Counted from the first letter of the stretch, positions 17,357 through 26,797 are shown. The stretch is DNA of 64,000 nucleotides from Mesorhizobium sp. RMAD-H1 (GCF_014191375.1 NZ_JACHWN010000004.1:330107-394106); one strand, 5' to 3'. Numbers and translations: made by a program. Notes: generated from the letters alone by a model not told the origin.

Positions 17357-17704
17357 ATGTCCATCCGCCGCATCGAACCCGGTCCGCGCATGAGCCAGGC
17401 TGTCATTCACGGCAACACCGTCTATCTCGCCGGGCAGGTCGGCGCGCCGGGCAAAAGCGTCACCGAGCAGACGAAGGCCATTCTCGCCACCATCGACGAG
17501 CTTTTGGCGCAAGTCGGCAGCAGCAAGTCCAAGCTGCTCCAGACGATCATCTGGCTCGACGACATGGCCGACTTCGCCGAGATGAACGCGGTCTGGGACG
17601 CCTGGGTCGATCCGGCCAACACGCCCGCACGCGCCACGGGCGAGGCCAAGCTCGCAAGCCCCGAATACAAGGTCGAGATCATCGTCACCGCCGCCCTGGA
17701 TTGA
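17357..17704 (+). CDS. RidA-family (YjgF/YER057c/UK114) protein
   Basis: A 115-residue cytosolic protein of the RidA superfamily. The founding members deaminate reactive enamine/imine intermediates released by PLP enzymes. It begins with RIEPGPRMSQAVIHGNTVYLAGQV, the usual beta-strand start, and holds TKAILATIDELLAQVGS and the late block NTPARATGEAKLASPEYKVEI. The Arg in PARATGEA is at the active-site position. ATG 17357 follows GGAAGAGGAG with ideal spacing. It appears to be a single gene; the subgroup is not assignable by eye. Confidence 0.9.
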   Translation: MSIRRIEPGPRMSQAVIHGNTVYLAGQVGAPGKSVTEQTKAILATIDELLAQVGSSKSKLLQTIIWLDDMADFAEMNAVWDAWVDPANTPARATGEAKLASPEYKVEIIVTAALD

Positions 17705-17823
17705 TCCTGCCGTAAGGATTGCCGGGAAAGGCGCCTTCCGTCATGGATCCTCGGGCTGAATGATTGACCTGAAGATCCATGACGAAGGGGCATGTTCGGC
17801 GGGATGGAGCTGCCTCCGGCACC

Positions 17824-18816
17824 TCACTCGCCGCGGATGCGGGCGGAATAGCCGATCGGCCCTCCGTCCGCCCGGGCGCCGATGGCCGCCTGCCTTTCGA
17901 TGTCGGCAAGCGGCGCGCCATTGGCGATCAGCCCTTCTTTGTAGAGATATCCCGGCAGATAGCCCGAGAGCAGAACGCGATAGTCCAGCGGAAAGCCCGG
18001 ATTGAGCGTGCGCGCCATGTCGAACACCACGGTCGTGCAATTGGTGGTGATCGTATTGTAGAACTCGGCTTTTTTCGCCAGCCTGTTGGCGGTGTCGAGA
18101 TAAAGGAGGAAAAGCGCCCTGGCCGCGGCCGGATCGATCCTGATCGGATAGCGATAGACGTGTTCCCCGCGGACATTGGTGCGCAGGCGGATGATGTCGC
18201 TTTCGTCGGCGGCGATCATCGCCAGTTCGAATTCCTTGAAGAAGCCGCCGATTTCGGAGAATTCCTCGTCACGGGTCTTGCGGATCTCGGCCGAGAAGAC
18301 GACATGCCGCCCGTCGGAGAAGCCGAAGCTGACGAGTGTGTGCGCGATGGCCGGACTGCCCCAATAGGACAGGAAGAGATCGACCGTTTCGATCTTGTCG
18401 AGATCGTAAGTGTCGGTCTCCCAGCGCGGCGTGAAATCGGTGGTCGTGCGCCAGTCGAAATGCCGCACATTGTGGAGCGTGACCTGATTGCCGTCGATGG
18501 TGGCCGTCACCGTATGCGCCACGTCGGGCGCCCAGTCGCGCGTCAGCGACGGCTTGATCGTCGACCACCAGGCAAACAGGGCGAGCATCGCGATGCCGGC
18601 TGCAAGGCGCGAGAAGCGGCGCTTGCGCGTGAACTCCGCCGCCAGGACGAAGAGCGAGAATGCGCCCCAGACGACGAGCGCCGCGATACGTCCGCTCTCG
18701 CCGAGCGGCAGCTGGTACCAGAGGGCAAGACCACCCCAGAGAAAGCATAAGACCAGAACAAGGAAGAAAAGCAGCCGGCCGGTGAAACGCAGCATCGAGG
18801 CGAATATGGTTGTCAT
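17824..18816 (-). CDS. DUF4105 membrane-anchored protein
   Basis: A 330-residue protein with three N-terminal hydrophobic segments (about residues 12-34, 43-62 and 70-88). A large soluble domain follows, containing the DUF4105 signature FYNTITTNCTTVVFDMAR around residue 258. Its conserved Asn-Cys-Thr resembles a papain-like active site, and Trp/His blocks such as NVRHFDWR and HTLVSFGFSDGRHVVFS are typical. Members are predicted envelope proteins, possibly cysteine peptidases or lipid-modifying enzymes; the activity is not established. ATG 18816 gives the complete first helix. It stands alone, divergent from a small unknown gene. Confidence 0.82.
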   Translation of the reverse strand: MTTIFASMLRFTGRLLFFLVLVLCFLWGGLALWYQLPLGESGRIAALVVWGAFSLFVLAAEFTRKRRFSRLAAGIAMLALFAWWSTIKPSLTRDWAPDVAHTVTATIDGNQVTLHNVRHFDWRTTTDFTPRWETDTYDLDKIETVDLFLSYWGSPAIAHTLVSFGFSDGRHVVFSAEIRKTRDEEFSEIGGFFKEFELAMIAADESDIIRLRTNVRGEHVYRYPIRIDPAAARALFLLYLDTANRLAKKAEFYNTITTNCTTVVFDMARTLNPGFPLDYRVLLSGYLPGYLYKEGLIANGAPLADIERQAAIGARADGGPIGYSARIRGE

Positions 18817-18927
18817 GTTTCTCCGGCAATATCGGCTTCGAGAACGATGGTTTGTCCCGATAGCAAATCCGTTATTGGACTCTTATCTCAAAAGGTGCGA
18901 ATATTTTACTATCAGGAGGATGACGCC

Positions 18928-19155
18928 ATGACCGCAATGGTTCATACGCATGCCTCGAAAGCGATAGTCAACGAGGTGAAGGATTACCTCAAGGCCAAAA
19001 ATCCCCGGCAGAATGTCGTATCGACATCTGAGATTCGGACGCGCCTGCGGAAGAAATTTCCGCATTGCGGCCTGTCGGATTCGGGATTGGCCGAAGTGAT
19101 CGGCCGCGAAGCGGTCGAACAGGGCTTCAGCATTCACTTCGACAAGCAGGACTGA
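18928..19155 (+). CDS. Small hypothetical protein
   Basis: A 75-residue soluble protein rich in charged residues. It has two apparent helical stretches (IVNEVKDYLKAKNP and TSEIRTRLRKKF) and a C-terminal part LAEVIGREAVEQGFSIHFD that could form a winged-helix-like fold. I do not recognise a family. ATG 18928 is preceded by AGGAGG, which supports translation. The last 22 bases overlap the 3' end of the convergent msrQ gene. Confidence 0.6.
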   Translation: MTAMVHTHASKAIVNEVKDYLKAKNPRQNVVSTSEIRTRLRKKFPHCGLSDSGLAEVIGREAVEQGFSIHFDKQD

Positions 19156-19817
19156 TTTGGCGAAGTGCGGCGTGTCGGACGCTGGGCTGCTGCTCGTGCT
19201 GATCGGCGCCATCTGAGGAAGGATGGGCGCACGATCCGCCATGTCAGCAGGACGGTCACGATCGCGGCATAGATCACCGGCTCGGCCGGCCAACTCTTCA
19301 CCGACAGGATGAAATGGATCGCCCCGCCGGCTGCCGCGACATAGATCAGCCTGTGCAGCCTCGTCCAGTTGCGCCCCATACGCCTGATCGACCAAGCATT
19401 GGACGTGACCGCGAGCGGCACGAGGATGAGAAGGCTGGCCATCCCTATGGTGATGAACGGCCGTTTGACGATGTCGGCGAGGACGGCGTTCAGATCGAGC
19501 GCCTGATCGAGGATCATGTAGACGCTGAAATGCATGACGCCGTAATAGAAGGCGAGCAGCCCGAGCGCCCTGCGGTAGCGCAGGAGGTTGATGGAAAAGA
19601 TCTCGCGCAATGGTGAGACCATCAGCGTCAGGATCAGGAAGCGCAGGGTCCAGAGCCCCAGCCGATGCTCGAATTCCTTCACCGGATCTGCGCCGAGCCC
19701 GCCGGTGCTGCCGAGATAGAAGCTCCACAAAGCCGGCAGAAACCCGATGCCATAGAGCGCCCATATCAGCGCATCGCCGCGCCGTTTGGCGCGTCGCGCA
19801 ATGTCGGTGGCAGCCAT
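19134..19817 (-). CDS. msrQ: Heme-binding membrane subunit MsrQ of the methionine sulfoxide reductase system
   Basis: MsrQ (YedZ) is a b-type heme membrane protein that passes electrons from the quinone pool or flavin reductases to MsrP. The 227-residue product has six hydrophobic segments. Conserved His-containing segments include FEHRLGLWTLRFL, YYGVMHFSVYMI and RLHRLIYVAAAGGAIHF, which match the heme-ligand positions of the family. RRALGLLAF and PFITIGM are also typical. ATG 19817 is one base after the msrP stop, so the two are translationally coupled. The C-terminus overlaps a small convergent gene. Confidence 0.93.
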   Translation of the reverse strand: MAATDIARRAKRRGDALIWALYGIGFLPALWSFYLGSTGGLGADPVKEFEHRLGLWTLRFLILTLMVSPLREIFSINLLRYRRALGLLAFYYGVMHFSVYMILDQALDLNAVLADIVKRPFITIGMASLLILVPLAVTSNAWSIRRMGRNWTRLHRLIYVAAAGGAIHFILSVKSWPAEPVIYAAIVTVLLTWRIVRPSFLRWRRSARAAAQRPTRRTSPNQSCLSK

Positions 19818-19818
19818 C

Positions 19819-20766
19819 TCAGTAATAGACCTTCAGATCCATGCCGGAATAGAGCGAGGCCACTTGTTCGCCATAGCCGTTGAAGGGCAGGGTCTCGCGC
19901 CGTCCGGATCCGAAGAACCCGTCCTCGCCGATCCGCCGTTCCGTCGCCTGGCTCCAGCGCGGATGATCGACCTCGGGATTGACGTTGGCGTAGAAGCCGT
20001 ATTCCTGCGCGTTCTGCTTGTTCCACGAGGTCGGCGGCTGCTTGTCGACGAGGCTGATGCGCACGATCGACTTGATGCCCTTGAAGCCGTATTTCCAGGG
20101 CACCACCAGCCGGATCGGCGCGCCGTTCTGGGTCGGCAGCGTCTCGCCATAGAGCCCGACCGCCAGGATGGTCAGCGGATGCATCGCCTCATCGAGGCGC
20201 AGCCCTTCGACATAAGGCCAGTCCAGCGGCTGGAACAATCCCTGCTGCCCCGGCATCTCTTCCGGCCGCACTATGGTTTCGAATGCCACATATTTCGCCG
20301 ATGAGAGCGGCTCGACCCTGTTCAGCAATTCCGAAAGTTGGAAGCCGGTCCATGGAATGACCATCGACCAGGCCTCGACGCAGCGCATCCGGTAAATCCG
20401 CTCTTCGAGCGGCATCTTTGCGATCAGGTCGTCAATGTCGAATTCTGCCGGTTTCGAGACGAGGCCATCCACTTTCACCCGCCAGGGCTTCGGCTTGAAA
20501 TTGCCGGAATTGGAGGCCGGATCGGTCTTATCCGTGCCGAATTCATAGAAATTATTGTAGGTCGTCACGTCCTTGAGCGGTGTCAGCTTTTCGTCCGTCG
20601 CGTAAGGGCCGCGCGGCGCCTTGAGCGCCTCCGCCCGCGCCGCCGGTATTCCCGAAACGCCGACCAGCCCTGCCGCCATCGCGCCGGCCAGGAACTCGCG
20701 GCGGCGCAGATAGACCCGTTGGGGGGTGATTTCCCGGGAAGGGACGGGCGGGATGCGGTAGGCCAT
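19819..20766 (-). CDS. msrP: Periplasmic molybdopterin methionine sulfoxide reductase, catalytic subunit MsrP
   Basis: MsrP (YedY) reduces methionine sulfoxide in periplasmic proteins using a molybdenum-molybdopterin cofactor. The 315-residue protein has a twin-arginine signal, RRREFLAG at residues 21-28, followed by a hydrophobic stretch to AARA. The Mo-ligating cysteine is Cys129 in [33 protein letters not shown] and the C-terminal [20 protein letters not shown] are family landmarks. ATG 20766 is chosen to give a proper Tat leader; the in-frame start at 20817 would add 17 residues. It leads the msrPQ operon. Confidence 0.95.
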   Translation of the reverse strand: MAYRIPPVPSREITPQRVYLRRREFLAGAMAAGLVGVSGIPAARAEALKAPRGPYATDEKLTPLKDVTTYNNFYEFGTDKTDPASNSGNFKPKPWRVKVDGLVSKPAEFDIDDLIAKMPLEERIYRMRCVEAWSMVIPWTGFQLSELLNRVEPLSSAKYVAFETIVRPEEMPGQQGLFQPLDWPYVEGLRLDEAMHPLTILAVGLYGETLPTQNGAPIRLVVPWKYGFKGIKSIVRISLVDKQPPTSWNKQNAQEYGFYANVNPEVDHPRWSQATERRIGEDGFFGSGRRETLPFNGYGEQVASLYSGMDLKVYY

Positions 20767-21110
20767 GGCGTTTTCTCCCAATTCGACCGTATCAGAAACG
20801 GTTAACGGTTCCTGCATAGAAACGGAATGGCCGCGCCGGGAAGTTTCAACTTCACGAAAGCGTGAAACCGTTCAGGCGTGCAAACGTTGGAGCAAGCATA
20901 GTCCCTCTGTGGCATGCATGCATCAGCTCTTTCTAAAAGACCCCTCGTGAAGACACCAATGCTCGAAGGGCACGGCATGTTACGCTAGATTACATTGTGT
21001 GATTTATGGTGAAGCGACCGCGCCACGACACGGAATTCGTTGGCCCCGAAAGCTCGAATGTGGGGCCGAGTTCTAAAGCTTGGTTAACTTCTCACTGTCA
21101 GGATCGACCT
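20767..21110. other. Divergent intergenic region between msrP and the hydrolase gene
   Basis: These 344 bases hold no gene. They should contain the promoters for msrP (minus) and the hydrolase (plus). A small hairpin TTCACG-AAAG-CGTGAA at 20851-20866 lies within a wider GTTTCA..TGAAAC dyad, close to the msrP side. It could be a regulator site. Nothing else is recognised. Confidence 0.4.
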
Positions 21111-22007
21111 ATGGTGAAGAATCGTATTACCGGCGTATTTTCTGCCCTTGTTTTTCTGGCCCTTGCCCTGCCTGCGGCGGCCTCCGAATTGTCGCAATCC
21201 ACACCGGCTGATATGGCCGCCAATGCGGCTTTGGCCGCGAAACCGGCTGCCGCGTCGGACGTGAGGAAAGGTTCCGTCGGTGTCGGGCTGGGCGAAGGGG
21301 TGACGATGAGAAAGAAGATCGAAACAACCGGGCAGGCCGCGGGCCAGAAGATCATTCGCAATCCGCAGTTTCTTTATCGTTTCTACCGCCCCGAGAACCC
21401 GACCGGAAAGACGGTCATTCTCCTGCACGGCTCGGGCGGCGACGAGACGAGCCTTGTGCCGCTCGCCTCAAGGATATGGCCCAATGCGGTGCTGCTCGGC
21501 GTGCGCGGGCGCGTGCTCCAGGAAGGCCGCACCCGCTGGTATCGCAGCATCACGCCGGTGAAATTCGACCAGAAGGATGTGCGCGCCGAGGCCGATGCCT
21601 TTGTCGTCTTCCTGACGAAACTCGCCAACAGCCAGGGCCTCGATCTCAGCCGCGCCACCTTCGTCGGCTATTCCAACGGCGCCAATCTTCTTGCCGCGAC
21701 GATGCTGCTGCACCCCGATCTGGTCAAGCGCGCGGTGCTGATGCGCCCGATGCCGGTGCTCGACAAGACGCCGGCCGCCAATCTGTCCAAGGTCAATGTG
21801 CTGACCATCGCTGGCGCTGAGGACGAGATCTATGCGCCCTATGCGCCGGCCTTGTCGGCGCTCCTGCGCTCATCCGGCGCACGGGTTGAATCCCGCACCG
21901 TGGCGACCGGGCATCTCCTCGGCGACGAGGACGTGCGCATTGTCGGCGAATGGCTTGCCGCACAGGGGCCGGATGGGGCGCCTGCCGTTTCGATGCAGAC
22001 GAAATAA
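21111..22007 (+). CDS. Exported alpha/beta hydrolase (esterase/phospholipase-like)
   Basis: A 298-residue predicted secreted serine hydrolase. Residues 1-25 are a signal peptide (ALVFLALALPAAAS). The alpha/beta core starts with the oxyanion segment ILLHGSGGDE at about residue 103. The nucleophile is Ser188 in GYSNGA, the acid is in IAGAEDEIY, and His is in ATGHLLGDED near the C-terminus. Spacing resembles the carboxylesterase/phospholipase (YpfH-like) group. An Ala-rich linker of about 70 residues separates the signal from the catalytic domain. ATG 21111 is chosen for the signal peptide. The substrate is unknown. Confidence 0.82.
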   Translation: MVKNRITGVFSALVFLALALPAAASELSQSTPADMAANAALAAKPAAASDVRKGSVGVGLGEGVTMRKKIETTGQAAGQKIIRNPQFLYRFYRPENPTGKTVILLHGSGGDETSLVPLASRIWPNAVLLGVRGRVLQEGRTRWYRSITPVKFDQKDVRAEADAFVVFLTKLANSQGLDLSRATFVGYSNGANLLAATMLLHPDLVKRAVLMRPMPVLDKTPAANLSKVNVLTIAGAEDEIYAPYAPALSALLRSSGARVESRTVATGHLLGDEDVRIVGEWLAAQGPDGAPAVSMQTK

Positions 22008-22165
22008 GCAATTCGCCGTCATCACATAAAGGAGAGGGCGGACCGTTGCCGTCCTCTTGATCTCCATTCTTCTGCCCTATGGTCTTGAAAGCGTGTCTGC
22101 CTGCGCGTAGGAAACAGCGCAGCAAACTTGCAGAGCCGAGAGGCACGAAGGGAAGGATAGGGCGA

Positions 22166-23599
22166 ATGACACTTCACAAGAATCTGATTGATGGCGAATG
22201 GATCGGTGAGAGCGGCGTGCCCAACATCAATCCGTCCGATACCAATGATGTCATCGGCGAATATGCGCGCGCAGGCCTGGAGGAGGCGAAGGCCGCCATC
22301 GCGGCCGCCAAGGCCGCGGCGCCCGCATGGGCGCGTTCGGGCATCCTTGAGCGCCACGCCATTCTGCGCAACACGGCTGATGAGATCATGGCGCGGAAGG
22401 AAGAGCTGGGTCGGCTGTTGTCGCGCGAGGAGGGCAAGACCCTTGCCGAGGGCATCGGCGAGACCATCCGCGCCGGCCAGATCTTCGATTTCTTCGCCGG
22501 CGAGGCGTTGCGTCTTGCGGGCGAGACCATCCCCTCGGTCCGCCCGGGCATCGGCGTCGAGATCACGCGTGAGCCGGTCGGCGTCGTCGGCATCATCACG
22601 CCGTGGAACTTCCCGATCGCCATCCCCGCCTGGAAGATCGCACCCGCGCTCTGCTACGGCAACACCATCGTGTTCAAGCCGGCCGAGCTGGTGCCGGGCT
22701 GCTCCTGGGCCATCGTCGATATCCTGCACCGCGCGGGTCTGCCCAAGGGCGTCCTGAACCTCGTCATGGGCAAGGGCTCGGTCGTCGGCCAGGCGATGCT
22801 CGACAGCCCCGACATCGACGCCATCACCTTCACCGGTTCGGTCGGGACCGGCAAGCGCGTGGCCGCGGCCTCGATCGAGCATAACCGCAAGTTCCAGCTC
22901 GAGATGGGCGGCAAGAATCCCTTCGTCGTGCTCGATGATGCCGATCTCTCCGTCGCCGTCGAATCCGCCGTCAACTCGGCCTTCTTCTCCACCGGCCAGC
23001 GCTGCACGGCCTCCTCGCGCATCATCGTCACCGAAGGCATCCACGACAAGTTCGTCGCCGCCACGACGGAACGGCTGAAGAGCCTCGTCGTCGACAATGC
23101 GTTGAAGCCCGGCACGCATATCGGCCCGGTGGTCGACGAGACGCAGCTGAAGCAGGACATCGACTATATCGAGATCGGCCGGAGCGAGGGCGCGAAGCTC
23201 GCCTTCGGCGGCGAGCGTCTCAACCGCGAGACGCCGGGCTTCTATCTGCAGCCGGCGCTCTTCACCGAGGCGAACAATGCCATGCGCATCAGCCGCGAGG
23301 AGATCTTCGGCCCGGTGGCGTCCGTCATCCGCGTCAGGGATTACGAGGAGGCGCTTGCCGTCGCCAACGACACGCCGTTCGGCCTGTCCTCCGGCATCGC
23401 CACCACGAGCCTGAAACATGCCACCCATTTCAAGCGCAATGCGGAAGCCGGTATGGTGATGGTCAATTTGCCGACGGCGGGCGTGGATTTCCATGTGCCC
23501 TTCGGCGGCCGCAAAGGCTCGTCCTACGGCCCGCGGGAACAGGGCAAATATGCCGCGGAGTTCTACACCGTCGTCAAGACGGCCTATACCCAGGCCTGA
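22166..23599 (+). CDS. Aldehyde dehydrogenase, 2-ketoglutarate-semialdehyde type
   Basis: A 477-residue NAD(P)-dependent aldehyde dehydrogenase. ITPWNFPIAIPAWKIAPAL and FTGSVGTGK form the cofactor site. The general base is the Glu in LEMGGKNPFVVLDDAD, and the nucleophile is the Cys in FSTGQRCTASSR. The C-terminal HVPFGGRKGSSYGPREQGKY is typical of 2,5-dioxopentanoate (ketoglutarate semialdehyde) dehydrogenases, the last step of the oxidative pentose and uronate pathways. ATG 22166 gives the family length. A XylX-like dehydratase at 33.8 kb supplies the preceding type of reaction. The substrate remains an inference. Confidence 0.9.
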   Translation: MTLHKNLIDGEWIGESGVPNINPSDTNDVIGEYARAGLEEAKAAIAAAKAAAPAWARSGILERHAILRNTADEIMARKEELGRLLSREEGKTLAEGIGETIRAGQIFDFFAGEALRLAGETIPSVRPGIGVEITREPVGVVGIITPWNFPIAIPAWKIAPALCYGNTIVFKPAELVPGCSWAIVDILHRAGLPKGVLNLVMGKGSVVGQAMLDSPDIDAITFTGSVGTGKRVAAASIEHNRKFQLEMGGKNPFVVLDDADLSVAVESAVNSAFFSTGQRCTASSRIIVTEGIHDKFVAATTERLKSLVVDNALKPGTHIGPVVDETQLKQDIDYIEIGRSEGAKLAFGGERLNRETPGFYLQPALFTEANNAMRISREEIFGPVASVIRVRDYEEALAVANDTPFGLSSGIATTSLKHATHFKRNAEAGMVMVNLPTAGVDFHVPFGGRKGSSYGPREQGKYAAEFYTVVKTAYTQA

Positions 23600-23622
23600 G
23601 CATCGCGATTGCCGCAGTTACG

Positions 23623-23649
23623 AAAAGGGCCCGGTTTCCGGGCCCTTTT
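23623..23649. terminator. Bidirectional intrinsic terminator
   Basis: A 12-base perfect stem (23623-23634 AAAAGGGCCCGG with 23638-23649) on a TTT loop, continuing into a T-run on the plus strand. It lies between the convergent aldehyde dehydrogenase gene and the last gene of the thiamine operon. Four A bases on the left give a U-run on the minus strand too. Confidence 0.9.
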
Positions 23650-23654
23650 TGCTG

Positions 23655-24410
23655 CTACCGTCCATCGGTTTCCTTCGACCAGCTCGCCATGCGCCGCGCC
23701 GCGACGGAGGTGACGGCGTGGAGAAGCACGGTGAAGGCCGCCAGCACGAAGAGGGCGGCGAACATCAGGTCGACCTTCGCCCGGCCATTGGCGAGAAGCA
23801 TGAGATAACCGAGCCCTTTCGACGCGCCGACCCATTCGCCGACGACGGCGCCGATCGGCGCATAGACGGCGGCGAGCCGGAGGCCCGAGCCGAAGGCGGG
23901 CAGCGCCGCCGGCAGGCGCAGCCGCAGAAGCGTGCTCATCGGTGTCGCCCCCATGGTCCGGGCGAGATCGAGCAGCCCCGGATCGGTGCGCCGCAGGCCG
24001 TCATAGAAGGTGGAGACCACGGGAAAGAAGATCATCAGAACAGTCACCGCGATCTTCGATGCCATGCCGTAGCCGAGCCACAACGTCAGGATCGGCGCGA
24101 GCGCGAAGATCGGGATCGCCTGGCTGAACACCATCAGCGGCAGGAGCAGCCGCCGCGCCATGGGCGAGATCATCAGGTGCAGCGCCGTCGCGCCGCCGAT
24201 CGCCGCGCCGAGCACAAGCCCGATCAGCACTTCGATGATGGTGGTGCCGGCGTTCTCCGCGATCAGCGCGCGGTTGTCGATGAGTGCGGTGAGCACGTCG
24301 CCAGGACCGGGCAGGATGAAGGATGGAACGCCGGTCAGCCAGACGACCGCCTGCCAGAGCGCCAGCGCCGCGCATGCGGAAAGCAATCCGTCGATGAAGC
24401 GGGTTTTCAT
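23655..24410 (-). CDS. thiX: Thiamine-pyrimidine (HMP) ABC transporter permease
   Basis: A 251-residue inner-membrane permease of the nitrate/taurine/HMP ABC family. It has about six transmembrane helices, and the coupling EAA loop lies around residues 138-160 (GLRRTDPGLLDLARTMGATP). With ThiY and ThiZ it should import hydroxymethylpyrimidine or a formylaminopyrimidine breakdown product of thiamine. The ATG at 24410 overlaps the end of thiZ by four bases. It is the last gene of the operon and is followed by a strong terminator. Confidence 0.9.
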   Translation of the reverse strand: MKTRFIDGLLSACAALALWQAVVWLTGVPSFILPGPGDVLTALIDNRALIAENAGTTIIEVLIGLVLGAAIGGATALHLMISPMARRLLLPLMVFSQAIPIFALAPILTLWLGYGMASKIAVTVLMIFFPVVSTFYDGLRRTDPGLLDLARTMGATPMSTLLRLRLPAALPAFGSGLRLAAVYAPIGAVVGEWVGASKGLGYLMLLANGRAKVDLMFAALFVLAAFTVLLHAVTSVAARRMASWSKETDGR

Positions 24411-25138
24411 TGCGGCAGCTCCCGCAGCCGACGCAGGAGATCGGATTGCATGGCGAGCGTTGCGGGCGCATCGGCGGCCCGCAGCGGACGGCCTTCAAGA
24501 CCGTCATAGCGGCTGAGCCCGTCGGCGCTGACGATGATAACATGGTCGGCGAGCCGCACGGCTTCCGCCGGATCATGCGTCACCAGCACGACGGTGCGCC
24601 CTTCCAGCGTTTCATGGGCGAGCTCCTGCATCTCGCTGCGCGTGCGGGCGTCGAGCGCGGCGAAAGGTTCGTCGAGCAGCGCGATCGGCCGGTCTTCCAT
24701 CAGCATGCGGGCGAGCGCCGCGCGCTGCCGCATGCCGCCGGAAAGGCTCGCCGGGCGCTTGTGCCGGTGGGGTTCGAGGCCCACACGGGCGATCAGCCGC
24801 TCGGCGCGTGCCCGGTCCGGCGTCTCGCCGCGCAGCCGCGCGCCGAGGACGACGTTTTCATAGACGTCGAGCCACGGTGCCAGGAGATCCGTCTGCGCCA
24901 TATAGGCGACCCGCTCCGCAATCGGATTCCCGTCGCCTGCCGCGACGCTTCCCGAAAATTCCCCGCCCGTATCGAGGCCGGCGATCAGCCGCAGGAGCGT
25001 CGATTTGCCGACGCCGGACGGGCCGACGAGGCAGGTCCACCGGCCCGCCTCGATCCCGAGATGGATGTCCCGGAAAAGCGGCTGCCCCGCATGATGGAAA
25101 TCGCCCTGCAGGTGAAGCGCGGGCGGCGCTTCATGCAT
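24407..25138 (-). CDS. thiZ: HMP ABC transporter ATP-binding protein
   Basis: A 243-residue cytosolic ATPase that powers uptake with ThiX/ThiY. Walker A is GPSGVGKST, the Q-loop is AYMAQTDLLAPW, the signature is SLSGGMRQRAAL, Walker B is IALLDEPFAALDA and the switch His is in VLVTHDPAEAVRLAD. That is the full set for an active subunit. The ATG at 25138 lies inside the end of tenA (8-base overlap), and its own stop overlaps thiX. The context assigns the substrate; the sequence alone would only say nitrate/taurine-type ABC ATPase. Confidence 0.9.
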   Translation of the reverse strand: MHEAPPALHLQGDFHHAGQPLFRDIHLGIEAGRWTCLVGPSGVGKSTLLRLIAGLDTGGEFSGSVAAGDGNPIAERVAYMAQTDLLAPWLDVYENVVLGARLRGETPDRARAERLIARVGLEPHRHKRPASLSGGMRQRAALARMLMEDRPIALLDEPFAALDARTRSEMQELAHETLEGRTVVLVTHDPAEAVRLADHVIIVSADGLSRYDGLEGRPLRAADAPATLAMQSDLLRRLRELPQ

Positions 25139-25838
25139 GTCCGCGCAGCCCCATCTGCCAGAAGGCGGCCTCGAGCCTGGTGGCGATGCGGAACTGCCTG
25201 CAGAGATGACGCCAGCGCTCGGTTTCCCGCGGCGTGGAGCCGAGCCGGTCCCGTGCCGCCTGCTCGATCAGCTGGCCCGCCCGGTGGCAGACTTCCTGGT
25301 AATCCTGCCCGGCATAGGTATCGATCCACCGGCGATAGGGCGTGTCGGCGGCGGCCGTGGCGGCAAGCCGTGTGCCGATCTCGCCATAGCCCATCACACA
25401 GGGTGCCAGCACCGCCATCAGGTCGAGAAAATCGCCGGAATGGCCGGCATCGAGCACGAAGCGTGTATAGGCGAGGTTTTCCGGCGCTTCCTCGGCGGCG
25501 AAGAGCTCGTCCTCGGAGATGCCTTCCTCTGCGCAGATGCCGACATGCAGCGGCAGCTCGTGATTGACCAGCGCGTCCACCGTCGAGGCCGCGATGCGCA
25601 TTTCCTCGCGGCTGTTGGCCTTGACCACGGCGAGCGCCCAGGCACGGGCGAAATGGCGCAGGAACACATAGTCCTGGATGAGGTAATGGATGAATGAGGC
25701 GCGCGGCAATGAGCCGTCGCCGAGCCTTCTTACGAACTCATGGTCGATATAGGCCGTCCAGTCGTCGCCCGCCGCCTCGCGCCAGGCGGCGAAGACGGGT
25801 GAGGAGAAATCGGTTCTCACGGATGATAGGACGTTCAT
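25131..25838 (-). CDS. tenA: Thiaminase II / aminopyrimidine aminohydrolase
   Basis: TenA hydrolyses aminopyrimidine fragments of degraded thiamine to HMP, or cleaves thiamine itself. The 235-residue all-helical protein has the catalytic Cys147 in VLAPCVMGYGEIG, the active-site stretch FIHYLIQDYVFLRHFARAWA, and the late glutamate in TRLEAAFWQMGL. This is the Cys-containing TenA_C type. The ATG at 25838 overlaps the thiY end by four bases. Its place between ThiY and ThiZ fits salvage of imported pyrimidine. Confidence 0.92.
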   Translation of the reverse strand: MNVLSSVRTDFSSPVFAAWREAAGDDWTAYIDHEFVRRLGDGSLPRASFIHYLIQDYVFLRHFARAWALAVVKANSREEMRIAASTVDALVNHELPLHVGICAEEGISEDELFAAEEAPENLAYTRFVLDAGHSGDFLDLMAVLAPCVMGYGEIGTRLAATAAADTPYRRWIDTYAGQDYQEVCHRAGQLIEQAARDRLGSTPRETERWRHLCRQFRIATRLEAAFWQMGLRGHA

Positions 25839-26797
25839 TGTGCCGGTCCTTCCGCGTTGACGTCGATGGCGATTTTGCTGACGGGCAGGATGGACGGCAC
25901 CAGGCCATGCTCCTTCAGGAAGGCTTCGTAGCGCCGGTAGCGCCCGATATCGAGCGCGGCGGGCCGGAGCGCGAAGCGTGGCAGCGTGTCAAACCAGGCA
26001 CGCTTGTTGGCCTCGTCCTGCAGCTCTTTGCCGGTCGAGGCATAGATCTCGTAGCTCTCCTGCGGATGGTTGAGAATGAACTGCGTCGCCTTCTCCGTGG
26101 CCGCGAGGAAGCGCGAGATCTTGTCCTTGTCCATGGTCTTCGCATTGGCGACGTAGATCAGCTCGTCATAGGGCGGCACGCCTTCCTCCTCGACATAGAA
26201 GCAGCGGCCCTTCACCCCCTCGACCGCCATCTGGTTCAGCTCGACATTGCGATAGGCGCCGATGACGGCATCCACCTGCTTCGACATCAGCGAAGGCGCG
26301 AGCGACCAGTTGACGTTGATGAGCTCCACATCGCTCATCTTCAGGCCGTTCTTGGCGAGGATCGTCTGGAGGATCGATTCCTCAACGCCTGCGACGGAGA
26401 AGCCGACCTTTTTGCCCTTGAGATCAGTGATCGATTTCACCGGGCCGTCGGCAAGCGTCAGCAGGCAGTTGAGCGGCGAGCCGATGAGCGTGCCGACCCG
26501 CAGCAAGGGCAGGCCCTCATGCGCCTGGAGATGGATCTGCTGCTGGTAGGAGACGGCGATGTCCGCCTGTCCCGCCGCCACCATTTTCGGCGGGGCGGAA
26601 GGATCGGCGGGCGCGATGATGTCGACATCAAGCCCTTCCTCGCGGAAGAAGCCCTTTTCCCTGGCGATGATGATCGGCCCGTGATCCGGGTTCACATACC
26701 AGTCGAGGATGAGCGAGAGCTTGTCGGCGGCGAGCGCCGGTGTTGCCGCCAATGGCAGCGCCGTCAGGAGCGCGAGCAGGAAACGCGGGAACTTCAC
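25835..26797 (-). CDS. thiY: HMP-precursor periplasmic binding protein
   Basis: A 320-residue periplasmic solute-binding protein of the NMT1/THI5-like family. The signal peptide covers residues 1-23 (LLALLTALPLAATPALAA). The domain begins KLSLILDWYVNPDHGPIIIA, where the WYVNPDH motif and GFFREEGLDVDI are hallmarks of pyrimidine-binding ThiY proteins. PADPSAPPKMVAAGQADIAVSYQ follows. It starts at GTG 26797, the only start that keeps the signal peptide. It delivers the ligand to ThiX/ThiZ. Confidence 0.92.
   Translation of the reverse strand: MKFPRFLLALLTALPLAATPALAADKLSLILDWYVNPDHGPIIIAREKGFFREEGLDVDIIAPADPSAPPKMVAAGQADIAVSYQQQIHLQAHEGLPLLRVGTLIGSPLNCLLTLADGPVKSITDLKGKKVGFSVAGVEESILQTILAKNGLKMSDVELINVNWSLAPSLMSKQVDAVIGAYRNVELNQMAVEGVKGRCFYVEEEGVPPYDELIYVANAKTMDKDKISRFLAATEKATQFILNHPQESYEIYASTGKELQDEANKRAWFDTLPRFALRPAALDIGRYRRYEAFLKEHGLVPSILPVSKIAIDVNAEGPAQ

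Noticed and set aside
22022..23494. 490-codon minus-strand frame opposite the aldehyde dehydrogenase
   Set aside because: Antisense to an intact aldehyde dehydrogenase with all catalytic motifs; no domain of its own.
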